From Lota lota (lineage: Eukaryota > Chordata > Actinopteri > Gadiformes > Lotidae), in assembly GCA_026745465.1 (NCBI GenBank), contig JACYXH010000398.1, positions 249,038 to 313,037 on the forward strand: a DNA stretch of 64,000 nucleotides, in the 5' to 3' direction. Every line of letters starts with the position of its first letter. Within the stretch, counting starts at the first letter, position 1. The notes beneath the pieces were generated by a model. The model worked only from the letters and a program-made list of their open reading frames with translations. It did not search any database and was not told the DNA's origin. The position numbers and the translations under genes were made by a program. Shown here one piece after another: positions 33,301-42,548 of this stretch.

Positions 33301-36300
33301 GTCAAAGCAAACTCTGCAGCAAGGAAAATAATAGGTCAGTGTGTTGTGTGCAGACGGTACACAGCCAAAACTGGTGAGCAGAAGATGGCTGACCTGCCAC
33401 AGGAAAGGCTCCAGCCGGACTTACCTGCATTCACAAATGTGGGTGTTGACTATTTTGGCCCTATTGAAATCAAAAGAGGACGCACCATATTGAAAAGGTA
33501 CGGCGTGTTATTCACCTGCATGACTAGTCGAGCTGTGCATATTGAAGTTGCCAGCTCCCTTGATACGGATTCGTGCATTAATGCCTTGAGACGTTTCACC
33601 TGTAGAAGAGGGCAAGTGAAACATATAAGGTCTGACAATGGAACCAATTTTAAAGGGGCTGAGCGAGAGTTGAGGGAAGCCCTCTCCTCTAAATCAGAAC
33701 AAGATACAAGAAACTTTACTTCAAAAGGGTGTACAGTGGAGTTTTAACCCCCCTGGAGCATCCCACCATGGAGGAGTATGGGAGCGGCTCATAAGATCCG
33801 TAAGACAGGTACTCCATTCTGTTTTGAAACAGCAGATTCTAGATGAAGAGGGACTGCAAACTGTCTTATGTGAAGTAGAGGCCATCTTGAACGGCCGCCC
33901 TATCACTACAGTCACTAGTGATCCTCAGGACCTAGAGCCTCTTACCCCAAACCACATCTTGCTCTTGAAAACGAAACCCATTCTGCCAACCGGAATTTTT
34001 GACAAGAACGACCCGTACGTAAGACGCCGTTGGAGACAGGTGCAGTATATGGCAGATCTATTCTGGAAACGTTGGAGCCAAGAGTACTTGCCCCTCATGC
34101 AAGAAAAACAGAAATGGGGCAAAGTGAGACGAAACTTCGCACCTGGAGATGTGGTCATGGTTGTTGACCCTTCTGCACCACGTGGCTCTTGGATCTTGGG
34201 AAGAGTGTTGACAGCCAATTCTGACTCTAAAGGACTTGTACGAACTGTAAAGATCAAAACGACAACCAGCGTTCTGGAGAGACCCATAACGAAGATCTGT
34301 CTGCTGCAGGAAGGCACAGAATAGCAGTCTCTGCTTCAGCTGGGCTATTGGAGCTTAGCTCAGGAAGGCATTGCCTTAGGAAGTTCCCGACCTACAATGG
34401 ATGAGTATCACACCACACACCTCATATTGATTGTTATTATTGATGCCGAACACGATACAGGCTCCTTTTTGAAAATGCATAATTGTCTTTATGGTGACAT
34501 AAAGTACAATTAGGGGCCGGTTATGTAGGAGCCAATTTCGTTGGTTTCATTTAGTTGTAATTTGTAGTATTGTGTGTGTGTGTGTGTTTGTCATGTTTAA
34601 TTGCTGTTTGTGCCGTGTGCTCCCCCTACAGGGCAAGTTGTCCTTAAAAGGAAAGGACCGGAAGCGAGAGGGGGTTTTTGGCTGGAAAAGCACACTGTCT
34701 TTATACCTTGTTAGTCTTGCCGTTGTTTTGTTTTACCTTTGTATTACACTAATCCCTACTTTCGTTATTTGGATAAGTCAGTTAAAGGTTCAATCGTTAA
34801 TAAATGAAGATATTTTATTTCAATTTTATCTGGACATTCCTTCTTTCGCAAGACAACAAGCGTCTATTATTGCACATACCCAGCCAACCCTAGAGTGAGC
34901 GACACGAAAGGACAATGGACGTCGTAGTCACTACAATGATAGTAGAATGTAACATGATACATGTTAGTTTAATGTAAATATGATACATGCTAGTTTAGTG
35001 TAACCATGATACATATTAGCTTAATGTAACACTTACCTCTTCTTTTCTTTCTCTGAATAATGGCTATGATTACCATTACCAGTATGATTCCTGGTATTAT
35101 TCCTGCCACATGTCCTCTGTCTGAACCATGTTCTCCACATTCAGAATCAGTTGAATCAGTTCCTGGTTTTATCTGTTTCAGTCCAACAGATTCACATCTG
35201 AAATGAGAAGGACAAAACAACACGTTTAGTTTCAGGGTGTGTAGTGTATACACTATCCTGGGGGCAGGATAGCAGATTGGGTGTTTGTCTCCTGATCCAA
35301 AGGTACTGTTTTATCCCCAATGTCCACAACCTACCTGTAGGCCTACAGCTAGGTTCTTGAGCTAGATGCCTAACCCCTACCTGCTCCTAATGAACTGTAT
35401 CTACCTGGGTCTGAATTCACTGCAAGCTGCTTTGGATAAAATCGCTTGTGTGATCCTTTTGCAATTAATATTTGTATTCTTAAATAGAAGAGAAAACATT
35501 CAAATGAAAGTACTGGCTTAGTGCTAAAAGTGCCATTAATGTACTAACTGTATTGATAAATTAACTATAATATTCACTTACTTTGTGTGGTTCTGGCAAG
35601 ACGATGATGTGCCATTTAAGAATGTTCCATCAATACATTTTAGGCACTCTGTGTCTTTATCTGCTGTTCCTGTGTAAATATAAATGTTGTTGCAGATGTA
35701 AATATCCATCTTTTTGGTCACATCAATTATAGCAACCAAGCTGAAATTCATCAAAGCTGTTTGGTGAAAGCTCCAAAAAGGAACAAGGAAATAGAGAATT
35801 GTAATTAAAAGGAGTTCTGGGCTTAATAGATTCAGAAGATGGGTTTTGACACCTGTTTGACTGATGTATTGACCAGGTCTGCAAACCGTGTGTCTCTGAG
35901 CGGCCATACATCCCCCTCTGTTAGAGTCAGTACAGAAGTATCCATCCAGGGGCTCACACAGAGCATCTGATGTTGATGTACACGACTTCTTCACCTTCAG
36001 GCCCAGACCTGTCAATCACAACAGTTACAGAGGAACCGGAGACAATGAGAAGGTTGTCTGAGGAAGTCTTTGATTATAATAACCTGATAGGAAAAGGTGA
36101 GTATTCAGTGCATCTAGATATTTGTAACCCTCATTAATCCTAAACTCTTGTTTCTCATTCATGCCCTGTTACTCAGTCATTGTATTCATGGTCTTCTTTA
36201 AGGGGGAAAGGGTTTTAAATTATATGTGTACATATCACTGAGCCATCAGGGTTTTGAACCGTGATATTTGTAATATTATCAAGGGGTTTGTGAAATAATA

Positions 36301-36840
36301 AGATGAAAATTGAAAATGTACCTGCGTCACAATTTTTACATGGAAAGCATTTTTCAAGCCCATTGTAGCCATCTTGGAATGTACCTTCTGTGCAACGTGC
36401 ACATGATGTACTTGTGTCTTCTGTGCAATGTCTATTAACATGCATTCCTGTTGGACAGAACATGTTTGTCAATTGACTTTTAAATAGAAATACAACAAAT
36501 CCAAATGTCAAATCATAACTCTAAATCTATGATTTGGATTAATTTAATCTGAATTAGGGTTAGACAACAACCTAGTTAGCAAGCTAATTCAGACATCTGT
36601 GGGCTGCATTCAACACAATTATAACTTGATTTAGTGAGCTAGTTAGCTAATTTAGATACTCTTACCAGCTGGACAGGCAGGACAGCATTCGTCTCCCACT
36701 CGGTATTCGGCCTGGCGACACGTTGCTGATGCAATGGCATTGCCAATTACATATAAATTAAATAAAACGAAATATATAACTAATATGATTGGAACATTGA
36801 AAAAGACCATGGCCGTCCAATTTGTATGAGCTTCAACCAT
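25077..36840 (-). CDS. tnfrsf14: TNFRSF14 (HVEM)-like receptor, gene 4, 8 exons, 372 aa
   Basis: Exons on the minus strand: 1 36666-36840, 2 36322-36447, 3 35853-36008, 4 35582-35669, 5 35037-35197, 6 26403-26476, 7 26128-26188, 8 25077-25354. Phases agree throughout (1119 bases including stop). Exon 1: signal-anchor-like FFNVPIILVIYFVLFNLYV then CRQAEYRVGDECCPACPAG. Exons 2-4 complete the cysteine-rich domains (CARCTEGTFQDG; SCTSTSDALCEPLDGYFC; TADKDTECLKCIDGTFLNG). Exon 5: CESVGLKQIKPGTDSTDSEC and membrane span AGIIPGIILVMVIIAII followed by basic RKKRR. Exon 6 reads PEAGEKASD: the AxEE TRAF-type motif is lost by Glu to Lys, and its donor is the weak GTACCT. Exon 7 has one 17-residue repeat. 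Exon 8 is longer than gene 5's because the stop codon is replaced. A BEL/Pao element fills intron 5. A membrane receptor for TNF-family or Ig-family ligands is expected by homology. Confidence 0.75.
25480..25870. repeat. ACACAACCAGAC simple repeat in gene 4 intron 7
   Basis: Degenerate 10-14 bp units (ACAACCAGACACACAAGCAG and variants) over 390 bases. Open frames on both strands here are products of the repeat. An almost identical array lies at 60893-61283. Confidence 0.85.
26128..26188 (-). repeat. Single 51-bp coding unit, gene 4 exon 7
   Basis: The exon is 61 bp: one unit PAGQATSSTPATSSETK plus the 10-bp end. Donor GTGAAT rather than GTGAGT. Confidence 0.85.
26812..27190. repeat. 23-bp GC-rich minisatellite, about 16 units
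   Basis: Units AGCCGCTCTCACAGAGCGCT plus CAG. The 23-bp period is not divisible by three, so the long frame reading RSHRALRAALTERSEPLSQS cycles through all three frames and is not evidence for a protein. Lies in intron 5 of gene 4; related arrays at 46600-46720 and 62225-62603. Confidence 0.9.
27308..27383. repeat. (AC)n microsatellite
   Basis: About 38 uninterrupted AC dinucleotides in intron 5 of gene 4. The paralogous tract at 62720-62780 is about 15 bases shorter. Confidence 0.95.
27417..27826 (+). repeat. BEL/Pao 5' LTR
   Basis: 410 bp, TG...CA. Same sequence at 62814-63223. A 108-codon open frame inside each LTR copy lacks an ATG start and is not treated as a gene. Confidence 0.95.
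28243..33747 (+). CDS. BEL/Pao Gag-Pol polyprotein (frame ends early in integrase)
   Basis: ATG at 28243 opens 1834 codons. In order: coiled Gag N-terminus rich in Lys/Glu (residues about 160-205); Gag core around KVFEGDPVGYRSFIRSFEHV (about 350); zinc knuckles CLFCSSGHTMDMC and CFGCLIPGHMSKDC (about 590-635); aspartic protease with FLDPGSSATFC (about 725), a DPGS variant of DTGS; reverse transcriptase with FYVDD (about 1136); RNase H with FSDASEQGYG and FWTDSQSVLKY (about 1317-1390); integrase with HHCC finger HIHESTGHGG...CVVC (about 1665-1705) and the first two catalytic Asp in VGVDYFGP and RSDNGTNFKG. A frame change near 33700 ends the ORF before the catalytic Glu, so the polyprotein is broken. 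Confidence 0.9.
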   Translation: MANRALANATSMEDSKEDETAANVLEEHVNNMRLSRKAKLGQLTRRQNVIKELMKDDMNEDEIKNNMVKYHAILREFKETHMSYRTLLNEEESNEDNDIWFEPKIACINEFIVDVGKWLSDSTNRTVSDEEVAPSDSVSSVSNRSNSTVSSNASARIHAEAEKAALEAKLMALKEKHALEEEEEELNKQKDQLRKRKETLELISELQATTARITVFNSMETQIITSHVDPMNEYYEENVGKHDISGMETKGTKEPVQRGTEDTLTVGPKEGHSLYHPAQPEVEAPHHSIQTQRTPIRAQSHVAQPIPSTQFNSMQDAALYNILQNQTNITATLVKQQQLSALPPRDIKVFEGDPVGYRSFIRSFEHVIESKTDSGKDRLYYLEQYTRGQPRELVRTCLYMDPERGYRKAKDLLQEHFGNEFKIASAYIEKALSWSTIKPEDPKALEAFALYLRGCCNAMEEIASMEELDLASNLRSLVTKLPYKLRERWRSEVYQVQERRNSKARFSDLVKFTENQVKILTDPVFGSIQDQVVNYRSTSSKEPIVTKSQRPKYTSSSFATSVANINANSKTSQPQDSRSQAIPSQFTNEPVCLFCSSGHTMDMCPQLKGKMHREKISFLKEKGICFGCLIPGHMSKDCSRRLSCKVCNQTHPTVLHIGKMENEKGIAGPTEDSETSKTGMKASPKACGHIGAGEKECVFSIVPVKVKSSKGNKIVQTYAFLDPGSSATFCTDRLIHQLNIRGKGTNILLRTMGQERTVSSHIVSGLEVSELHGNTFIALPDAYTQKTMPVTKQNIPNPNDLSRWPYLKNVKLHNIDSDIGLLIGTDAPKVMEPWEIINSQEEGPYAVKTLLGWVVNGPLRGGKEKGNSNHSISANRISLVNLQELLVSQYNTDFNEKSYEDTKEMSIEDKQFMKIVEDSAKIVDGHYRLKLPFRRDDVSLPDNRHVAEQRLSNLKRKFKRNNAFHDEYKEFLTDVIDKGYAEAVPQGQLRRKDGRVWYIPHHGVYHLKKGKLRVVFDCGASFKGTSLNSELLQGPDLTNRLIGVLTRFRQEPIGMMADIKAMFHQVKVSEEDVDFLRFLWWPGGDVSLTPVEYRMTVHLFGAVSSPSCANYALKRTAEDNRKHFRPEVIDTILNNFYVDDCLKSVSTEKDAILLITELTAACQRGGFHLSKWITNSRQALASIPTIERAKEVKELNLDRDRLPTERALGVQWCVDDDNFTFNVTIKPQPHTRRGILSMVSSIYDPLGFLAPYTLTAKLLLQELCSINCNWDEEVPKVFRERWIKWTTDLQQITDFKVRRCIKPKDFGPHKEAQLHHFSDASEQGYGTVSYLRLVNHKNNIHVAFMMGKARVAPLKKVTIPRMELAAAVLATRVDKVLRSELQLQLQSSMFWTDSQSVLKYIANEHTRFHTFVANRIATIREATETSQWQYVSTKINPADDASRGQNAGQFLENKRWIHGPDMIWRSIEDWPQFPLGSTSLSFDDPEVKRNPTVSTIIVKGNDNPTDKLITYFSSWRKLKVAVAWIQKFKEALKLLARRRKEFQSTVNASNTVTRGIFTVMDQRMARVKATLGGQTITLEDLKKAENAIICHTQQQSFQEEMSTLQMATSGVKRASNLYKLDPVLKDGVLRVGGRLSRAAMPEEMKFPVILPKNGHVSTLILRHIHESTGHGGRNHILSELRKRYWIVKANSAARKIIGQCVVCRRYTAKTGEQKMADLPQERLQPDLPAFTNVGVDYFGPIEIKRGRTILKRYGVLFTCMTSRAVHIEVASSLDTDSCINALRRFTCRRGQVKHIRSDNGTNFKGAERELREALSSKSEQDTRNFTSKGCTVEF
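33748..34324 (+). pseudogene. BEL/Pao integrase C-terminal part in a shifted frame
   Basis: The continuing frame, shifted relative to the main ORF, holds the catalytic-Glu region NPPGASHHGGVWERLIRS, then ILNGRPITTVTSDPQDLEPL and the C-terminal basic domain FAPGDVVMVVDPSAPRGSW, ending EGTE at 34321. It is the rest of the integrase, cut from the polyprotein by a one-base shift. No methionine start suited to independent expression is evident. Confidence 0.85.
34524..34935 (+). repeat. BEL/Pao 3' LTR
   Basis: 412 bp, preceded by AGGGGCCGGTTA, a short candidate polypurine tract. Two bases longer than the 5' LTR because of an extra TG. Confidence 0.95.
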
Positions 36841-38005
36841 CAAACTGTTTAACAGATTTTGATGGCAGCAAACTTGTAGCTCTGTGTCAGTGCAAGTATT
36901 TTTAATTTAGGCTAAATAAGGTGTATTGTTTAGACATAACATGCTTTCACTCAAAAAACATGGGCCCCACATGCCCACGTTGGCTTCCATACCATCACTG
37001 CCATGCAGCTCCTCTAAATGGATTGAAGTTCTGCAATATCTGGGGAGAGACAAAAGCACGACAGCAGTTAATAAAAATCTTGAGACAAGTAGGTGAAATC
37101 AAGTTTAAATTATAGTGTTAGCCACGTTTGTATGTTACTTAACACCTTTTCTATCACCTGATTTAATATACAGTTTGAAAATATTAAACATAGTTGTGAG
37201 GCCTCGTCAGAAGATCTCCGCTCACATAAAAGGCCATGAGGGCGGCTGTAGTGACTCCAAGGAATGACCCAAACGCTGTCCCTCTGCAGGACATTGGCCG
37301 TCCATCCTGACATGAAATAATCAACATCGAACGTGCTTTAAGAGCAGGGGCGGACAGCGGAAGTTAAAATGGGAACCAAGCTGCTTCTGTGTTGCTGAGC
37401 CACGTCATGGAAGAGATTAAAGTTGGTTTGTCCTCTGTCGTTCACATGGCTGTCTGACAGCTATTTTGCTATATTCGTTAAGGTATAAACATATTTTTAA
37501 AGAGAAATATGGAAAAACTAAGTGGTTAATTGGTGGGGACACGTCATAGAATAGATTAAAGTTGGGTTGACCTCTGTGGGTCACATAGTCGGACAGCTAT
37601 TGAATCTTGAGATATTTGAGACCCATTGAAATTTGAATGTTGAATGTTTATTGTAATACATGCATTGTGGGTTGAACGGACACTTTAAACAAACTGGAAA
37701 TACTAAACATATTTAGCCAGGTTTAGGTGAACTCCATACACATAGGGGAACGCACTCATTGAAATATGGTCGGACGACTATACAAAGCATTTGATTGTGG
37801 TAGCTCACCAAAACACGTTTGGAATTATTCGAGACAGCAAAATGAAAAAAAAAAACAAGACCACACAAAGTTGCTGCATCATTACTGTCCATCACATGAA
37901 GCCCTGCGAGTTCACAATCTGCTCTGTCCATCAGACGAGCGACACTCCAACCACGTAGCGTGTTACGGTTTGGTTGTCTTGAGTCAGTGCTCGAGCTCAC
38001 CAAAT
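36841..38005. other. 5' flank of gene 4 and intergenic block
   Basis: Upstream region of gene 4, matching 3240-4010 from about 37190 on. No gene or clear promoter motif. Confidence 0.45.
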
Positions 38006-38166
38006 CAAGTGAACATTTAACAAAGTATAAACTTCACCTCTGAATCAAGTGAAAATGTAACAAAGTATAAACCTCACCCCTGAATCAAGTGAAAATGTAA
38101 CAAAGTATAAACTTCCCCTCTGAATCAAGTGAAAATGTAACAAAGTATAATTTTCAACTCTGACCC
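38006..38166. repeat. 40-bp minisatellite, about 4 units
   Basis: Four units of the CTTCACCTCTGAATCAAGTG family. Confidence 0.9.
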
Positions 38167-39767
38167 CGACCTACGGACTAAAGGTGTGAAAGCGCCCTCA
38201 TATGCCCCTACACCTTTTCCACAAGCCCCTGAAAATCCTCAAAATAAACGGCTAGAAACAAACAACAGGCTCCATCCTCTAAATGTACTGTAGAGGATCA
38301 GGGAGACGCCCACTGTGAACACAAATAAGCTAGAAATACAAAAGGCCTTTATTATACTGACGTTATCAACTATGTCGATGACGATGAAGAGACTGGTTTA
38401 CCGCGAATACGATGGTAATTTGCCTAATTTAAAGCAAATCTAAAAAATAAATGTCATCCGATCTTGTTTCAGCTTGGCAGCAGTCCCACAGTGCGATCCT
38501 TGCGCTCCGCAGTAGGCGTGTCCTGTGGTTGTTTTCCAGCAGATAGCAATATGTTCATGCAGTTTCAGGACCGCTAAAGACAGGGAAACACCCTGTTCGA
38601 AACAAACGTCTCCAAAACATGGATGTAGTCAAGAAAGCCGCCGCCCGCTCTCTCTCTCTCGCTCGCTCTCTCACCCCCACCCGCTCTCTCTCTCTCGCTC
38701 GCTCGCTCACCCCCGCCACTCTACAACATATGGTCAAACCCATACTGTATATAATAGGTTCAACTACTTCAATAAATAGCTAAATAAGCCATTTAGAAAT
38801 GACCTTAAAACACGGCACTTGCTATATGTGAGACTAGCTGCCTACCAGACTCAAATGAAATCTGCCTCACATCAAAACTAAAACCAAGGGTGCAGCTACA
38901 CATGTCGCCAGCAGACTCTCATAAATCGACTCTCATAAATCATTGGCTCTAGGTTGCAAAGCCCAGGCTGCAGCCCTCGTGACACTGAGAGGAGGTCTGA
39001 CCCGAACTGAACCTTACGTCAACCTAGTCTGATGTATCAGGTGGTTCTTTACCCTTAAAAGACTATTTTGAATACGAGCATAAGTCCAACTAAATAATAT
39101 TTTTAACATGTTGATAAAATGCTAAAATCGATATAAAACATAGAGGGCTAAAATAATAAATGTACATAGTTTTTATTGTAGGTTTGGCAGTTCATATACA
39201 TACGATTGCAGGTAGTAAAAAAAAAAGTGAATTCAAAAGAGTCGTAATATAATAATAAAAGTATCCACCTTTGATATTCACATGTAGGGCACATTTCTGA
39301 ACATTTATGATATGTAATGTATTACACTCCAACGGAGGGTAATAAACAGAGCAATCATTTAAGCAACCGAGTGCTCTTGCTGTCTTAGCTCTTGCCGAAT
39401 CTGCTTGGAAGAAAAGCCTTCTGTGCAGGACACTTAAACGTTTAACATAATTATTCAGCATATTATTCAGAAGATTTAGGATAAGTGCTTTTGTTCCTGC
39501 CAAAGGCACCGGGACCCCGCGCTGAGAACCACTGTTGGGGAAGTTTCCAGTCCGGAGCTATTAGGCCGTGGTTTGCAGTGAAAAAGAAGTAACCTGAAGC
39601 TAAAAGATGTGGTTCTGGTGAAACGCAGAGCCTATATGCGAGCGTCTGATTAAATGCTAAAGCTTAAAGATGGTACTCTGAAGTAACGTAGTCTATAGCC
39701 TAAATGTGAGCGTCTGATATACGTAGCTAAAGCTAAAATATGTTATTCTGAAGGAACGTAAATATCT
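38167..39767. other. Conserved block upstream of ORF-X copy 2
   Basis: Same block as 21771-23400, with a CT/CCCC-rich tract at 38645-38715. The minus-strand frame open in the other copies is shifted here near 39480, arguing against it being a gene. Confidence 0.45.
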
Positions 39768-40078
39768 GAGATACCACCTCTAAAGAGAGAGGGTCTGCCT
39801 GGTCAGAAGTCTGTTTTTGTTCTGAGATACCACCTCTAAAGAGAGAGGGTCTGCCTGGTCAGAAGTCTGTTTTTGTTCTGAGATACCGCCTCTAAAGAGA
39901 GAGGGTCTGCCTGGTCAGAAGTCTGTTTTTGTTCTGAGATACCGCCTCTAAAGAGAGAGGGTCTGCCTGGTCAGAAGTTTGTTTTTGTTCTGAGATACCG
40001 CCTCTAAAGAGAGAGGGTCTGCCTGGTCAGAAGTCTGTTTTTGTTCTGAGATACCGCCTCTAAAGAGAGAGGGTCTGT
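39768..40078. repeat. 56-bp minisatellite upstream of ORF-X copy 2, about 5.5 units
   Basis: Units TTCTGAGATACCGCCTCTAA, AGAGAGAGGGTCTGCCTGGT, CAGAAGTCTGTTTTTG. Copies 1 and 3 of ORF-X have a single partial unit at the same place (about 23339-23375, 58770-58803). Confidence 0.9.
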
Positions 40079-40372
40079 TATTTTAATGAATCATTTAGTC
40101 TCAGGTTATTCGATTGTATGCAGTGGTTTTTAATCTTGTGTTTTATGTCATCCCTTGTGGGCGTTTACAATTTACGGTTAAGTGTTAGTTTACACATAGT
40201 GGTTGGTTAAGTTCATAAAGCCAATGCAGCGGATTTAACTTTTTATCTCCACCTGAGGGTAGATTACATTTTTAGATGCTGTAGGTTATCCTCCACCCTT
40301 ATTATCAATGTATTAATCAGTAAAAGTATCTAGACTAACTAGATACACATAGAATAGAGTAAGACCTTCAAA

Positions 40373-41104
40373 ATGGCCACCATATGGGAAGCTCCTCCAT
40401 TGCCCAACTTATGGGAAGATTCTCCTCCCCTACCCATCCTGAACACACCACTGTCATACATGATATCGATTCATGGTAAATCCATCAAGACCTGTCACAA
40501 GAAATGGATGAAATGGACCAAGAACACACGCATACCATGGCCACAGGACGGCTCATGGGAAGACAAAGCCCTACTTTGCGTCGACATGGTCTTGACGTGT
40601 CGTGGTTCAAAAATATTCAACTCCGACACAGATGATGACGGGCCTGAAGAAGACGAAGAAGAAGAAGAAAACCGAAGACGAGGAGACGACCCGGGCACAG
40701 AAACCAACCCGGGCAGGACCAATGAACGTGGAAACCACGAAAGGCCAAGAGATAAAGAGCTACCACAACCGGGGGTCCACCAAGTCGTACAGTACACTCC
40801 GTGGGGCCCCACTGACCTACGGGGGTTACTAAGTGGCCTGCCAAGAATACAAGATGGCGCCTCACCATGGATAGGGAAATTCGAAATACTAACCACTGGT
40901 CAAATACTCACCTGCGGGGACATTCAACCAGCAGTGTCCCGGGCAGAGGGTGAAGCGGCATTCATTCGTCACGGTTATCTTGATAAACAAAATGCATTTC
41001 TAAAAAAGGAACAGCTGGAATGGATTTCTTTTGGCGGAAGCAAAGTGAGAACCTTGACATATGTGATGTATTGCTGTTTCTTCAAACAGAGTATAGGGGG
41101 CTAA
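40373..41104 (+). CDS. ORF-X copy 2, uncharacterised 243-aa protein
   Basis: Single exon, AAAATGG start context. Regions: Pro/Trp N-terminus (WEAPPLPNLWEDSPPLP), basic-aromatic KTCHKKWMKWTKN (about 39-51), acidic DTDDDGPEEDEEEEE (about 86-100), Arg-rich RRRGDD, then WGPTDLRGLLSGLPRIQDGA (about 142-161), GQILTCGDIQPAVSRAEG (about 174-191) and a hydrophobic end MYCCFFKQSIGG. No signal peptide or membrane helix. Relative to the full-length frame it lacks 9 residues (27 bp) just before LPQPGVHQ. The central segment weakly resembles a Gag capsid N-terminus; a domesticated or relict Gag is one reading, a fish-specific gene another. Converges toward the exon 8 copy at 42406. Confidence 0.6.
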   Translation: MATIWEAPPLPNLWEDSPPLPILNTPLSYMISIHGKSIKTCHKKWMKWTKNTRIPWPQDGSWEDKALLCVDMVLTCRGSKIFNSDTDDDGPEEDEEEEENRRRGDDPGTETNPGRTNERGNHERPRDKELPQPGVHQVVQYTPWGPTDLRGLLSGLPRIQDGASPWIGKFEILTTGQILTCGDIQPAVSRAEGEAAFIRHGYLDKQNAFLKKEQLEWISFGGSKVRTLTYVMYCCFFKQSIGG

Positions 41105-42405
41105 AACATTTATGGGTCATTCTGGAAGACGTACAAACAGCCTATTCTGTCGGTCAGGTTGGAGGACAGGTTGGTTTGACTGATACGTGAAAGAAGGCCA
41201 TTTGATGCTAATCCAAACCCCCCAAATGCTGTTAAAAAAAATAAAAACATAACATTTAAGTAAAATATCCTAATTCAAATGAAAAACAAATACATTTTGC
41301 AGAGAGTTATTGGGAAGTGTGTGTGGATGATGGCTGGTTTAAGCAGCCTCACCTGGCCTGAGTCAGACTGATTGTACTCTGGGGCTGGCTGAGGCTGCAC
41401 ACCTGTTGCACATTGAGTAATCAGTGTGCACAGGTTAAACCACACCCACACTCAGGGAAATCCCTGCATGGCAACATGAAGCACCAGGCCATGTGTCACT
41501 TGAAGTTGAACAGAGAAACACTGTTATTTACCATATGTTTCCTGAATACAATCAAACACCTTCAATAAAGTGACGGCAATAAAAGTTTAGCAGAGAAACA
41601 GCTTCATTCTCTTCAAAATTACTCGTATGGGTGAAAAAGTGTCATCGTTTACATAAAAAGTGTAAACGTTCCCACCCCCCGCCCTGATCAACCTATGGTT
41701 TTTTTTTCCTCATAAATAAAAAAAGAAACATTTGCTCTAATCCAAATGGTTCACTCTCACAACAACATAAGTGTTATCTCAAAGTAATAAAATGTAAGAC
41801 AACATTGTAAATATAATACTAAAACATTTGCTCTCAAAGACAAGTGGTTCCTCTCACCCAACATATCCATACATCTCCATATAAACATTCCCTGTACCTT
41901 TTCCTTGGTGGTCGCCCAAGAGAGGTGGAGCTTGGACACAAGCCAAGGTTACCCATCATATTCCCAGGACAAGACCTCACAGAGCACACCTCACATCTGT
42001 CAACACCTGGCTTGGCTTTGCTCTGTGAGCCATATATAGAAGAACAATGTGAGGATTTATCAAGTTCTCCTGTGAAAGCTGGCATCAGGAGAGAATCAGA
42101 CAGGTGTATTTCCTCCACTAGTTCATGAGTTTGAGTCATCACATTCACCTTCAGGTTGATCCAGGATTTCTAGAACTGGCATTACTTTGTCTTCTGCAAT
42201 GTCATCACCCTTCAATAGTGGAACACGGTCGACGGGCAACTTGGGACTAACTGTGATATTAAAGAATCCTGTTACCAGCTTAGAGCGGCGCTTAGACTGG
42301 AACCATCTCAATGTCTAGCAGTCCAGCACCAGCCCTGCAGGCTGACTGGGAGGTGGAGGAGGATGGACTGGGAGGCGTCAATGTCTCTCCTGATGAAGAC
42401 AGGGG
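41105..42405. other. Spacer with duplicated block and unknown minus-strand frame fragments
   Basis: 41870-42300 on the minus strand reads two protein-like pieces in adjacent frames: SPKLPVDRVPLLKGDDIAED with VMPVLEILDQPEGECDDSNS, and DRCEVCSVRSCPGN followed by LGLCPSSTSLGRPPRKRY. Parts recur at 24890-25070, 44950-45085 and 60300-60480. I do not recognise the product; a decayed transposase tail is possible. Confidence 0.35.
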
Positions 42406-42548
42406 TTAGACTTCAGGATGTCCTGTGAGTGGATCCAGGCTCGGGTCATCATCATCATCATCCGTAGTTGCATCAGGGGTAGTTATGGTATGTTCTTGTA
42501 GGTCCCTGGTTGGTTTAGGACTGTCACTGGACATTAGAGGTGTAGTTT
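42406..42548 (-). pseudogene. Orphan receptor exon 8
   Basis: The same acceptor (CTTCTCTTCCAG) and phase as gene 5 exon 8, reading ETTPLMSSDSPKPTRDLQEH and ending DPLTGHPEV then TAA, 143 bp. No exon 7 or 6 lies between it and 45113, so it is a duplicated terminal exon without a gene, or an alternative last exon of gene 5. Confidence 0.65.

Larger units (their letters stand above)
27417..34935 (+). mobile_element. BEL/Pao LTR retrotransposon, nearly intact
   Basis: LTRs at 27417-27826 and 34524-34935 start TGTAGGAGCC and end AGTCACTACA. They differ, by my reading, only in two bases of a TG run. ATGAT flanks both sides (27412-27416, 34936-34940), the 5-bp target duplication expected for BEL/Pao. 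Between them lie a 416-base leader and one long Gag-Pol frame. It inserted into the intron-5 minisatellite of gene 4, antisense to that gene. The near identity of the LTRs implies a recent insertion. Confidence 0.95.
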
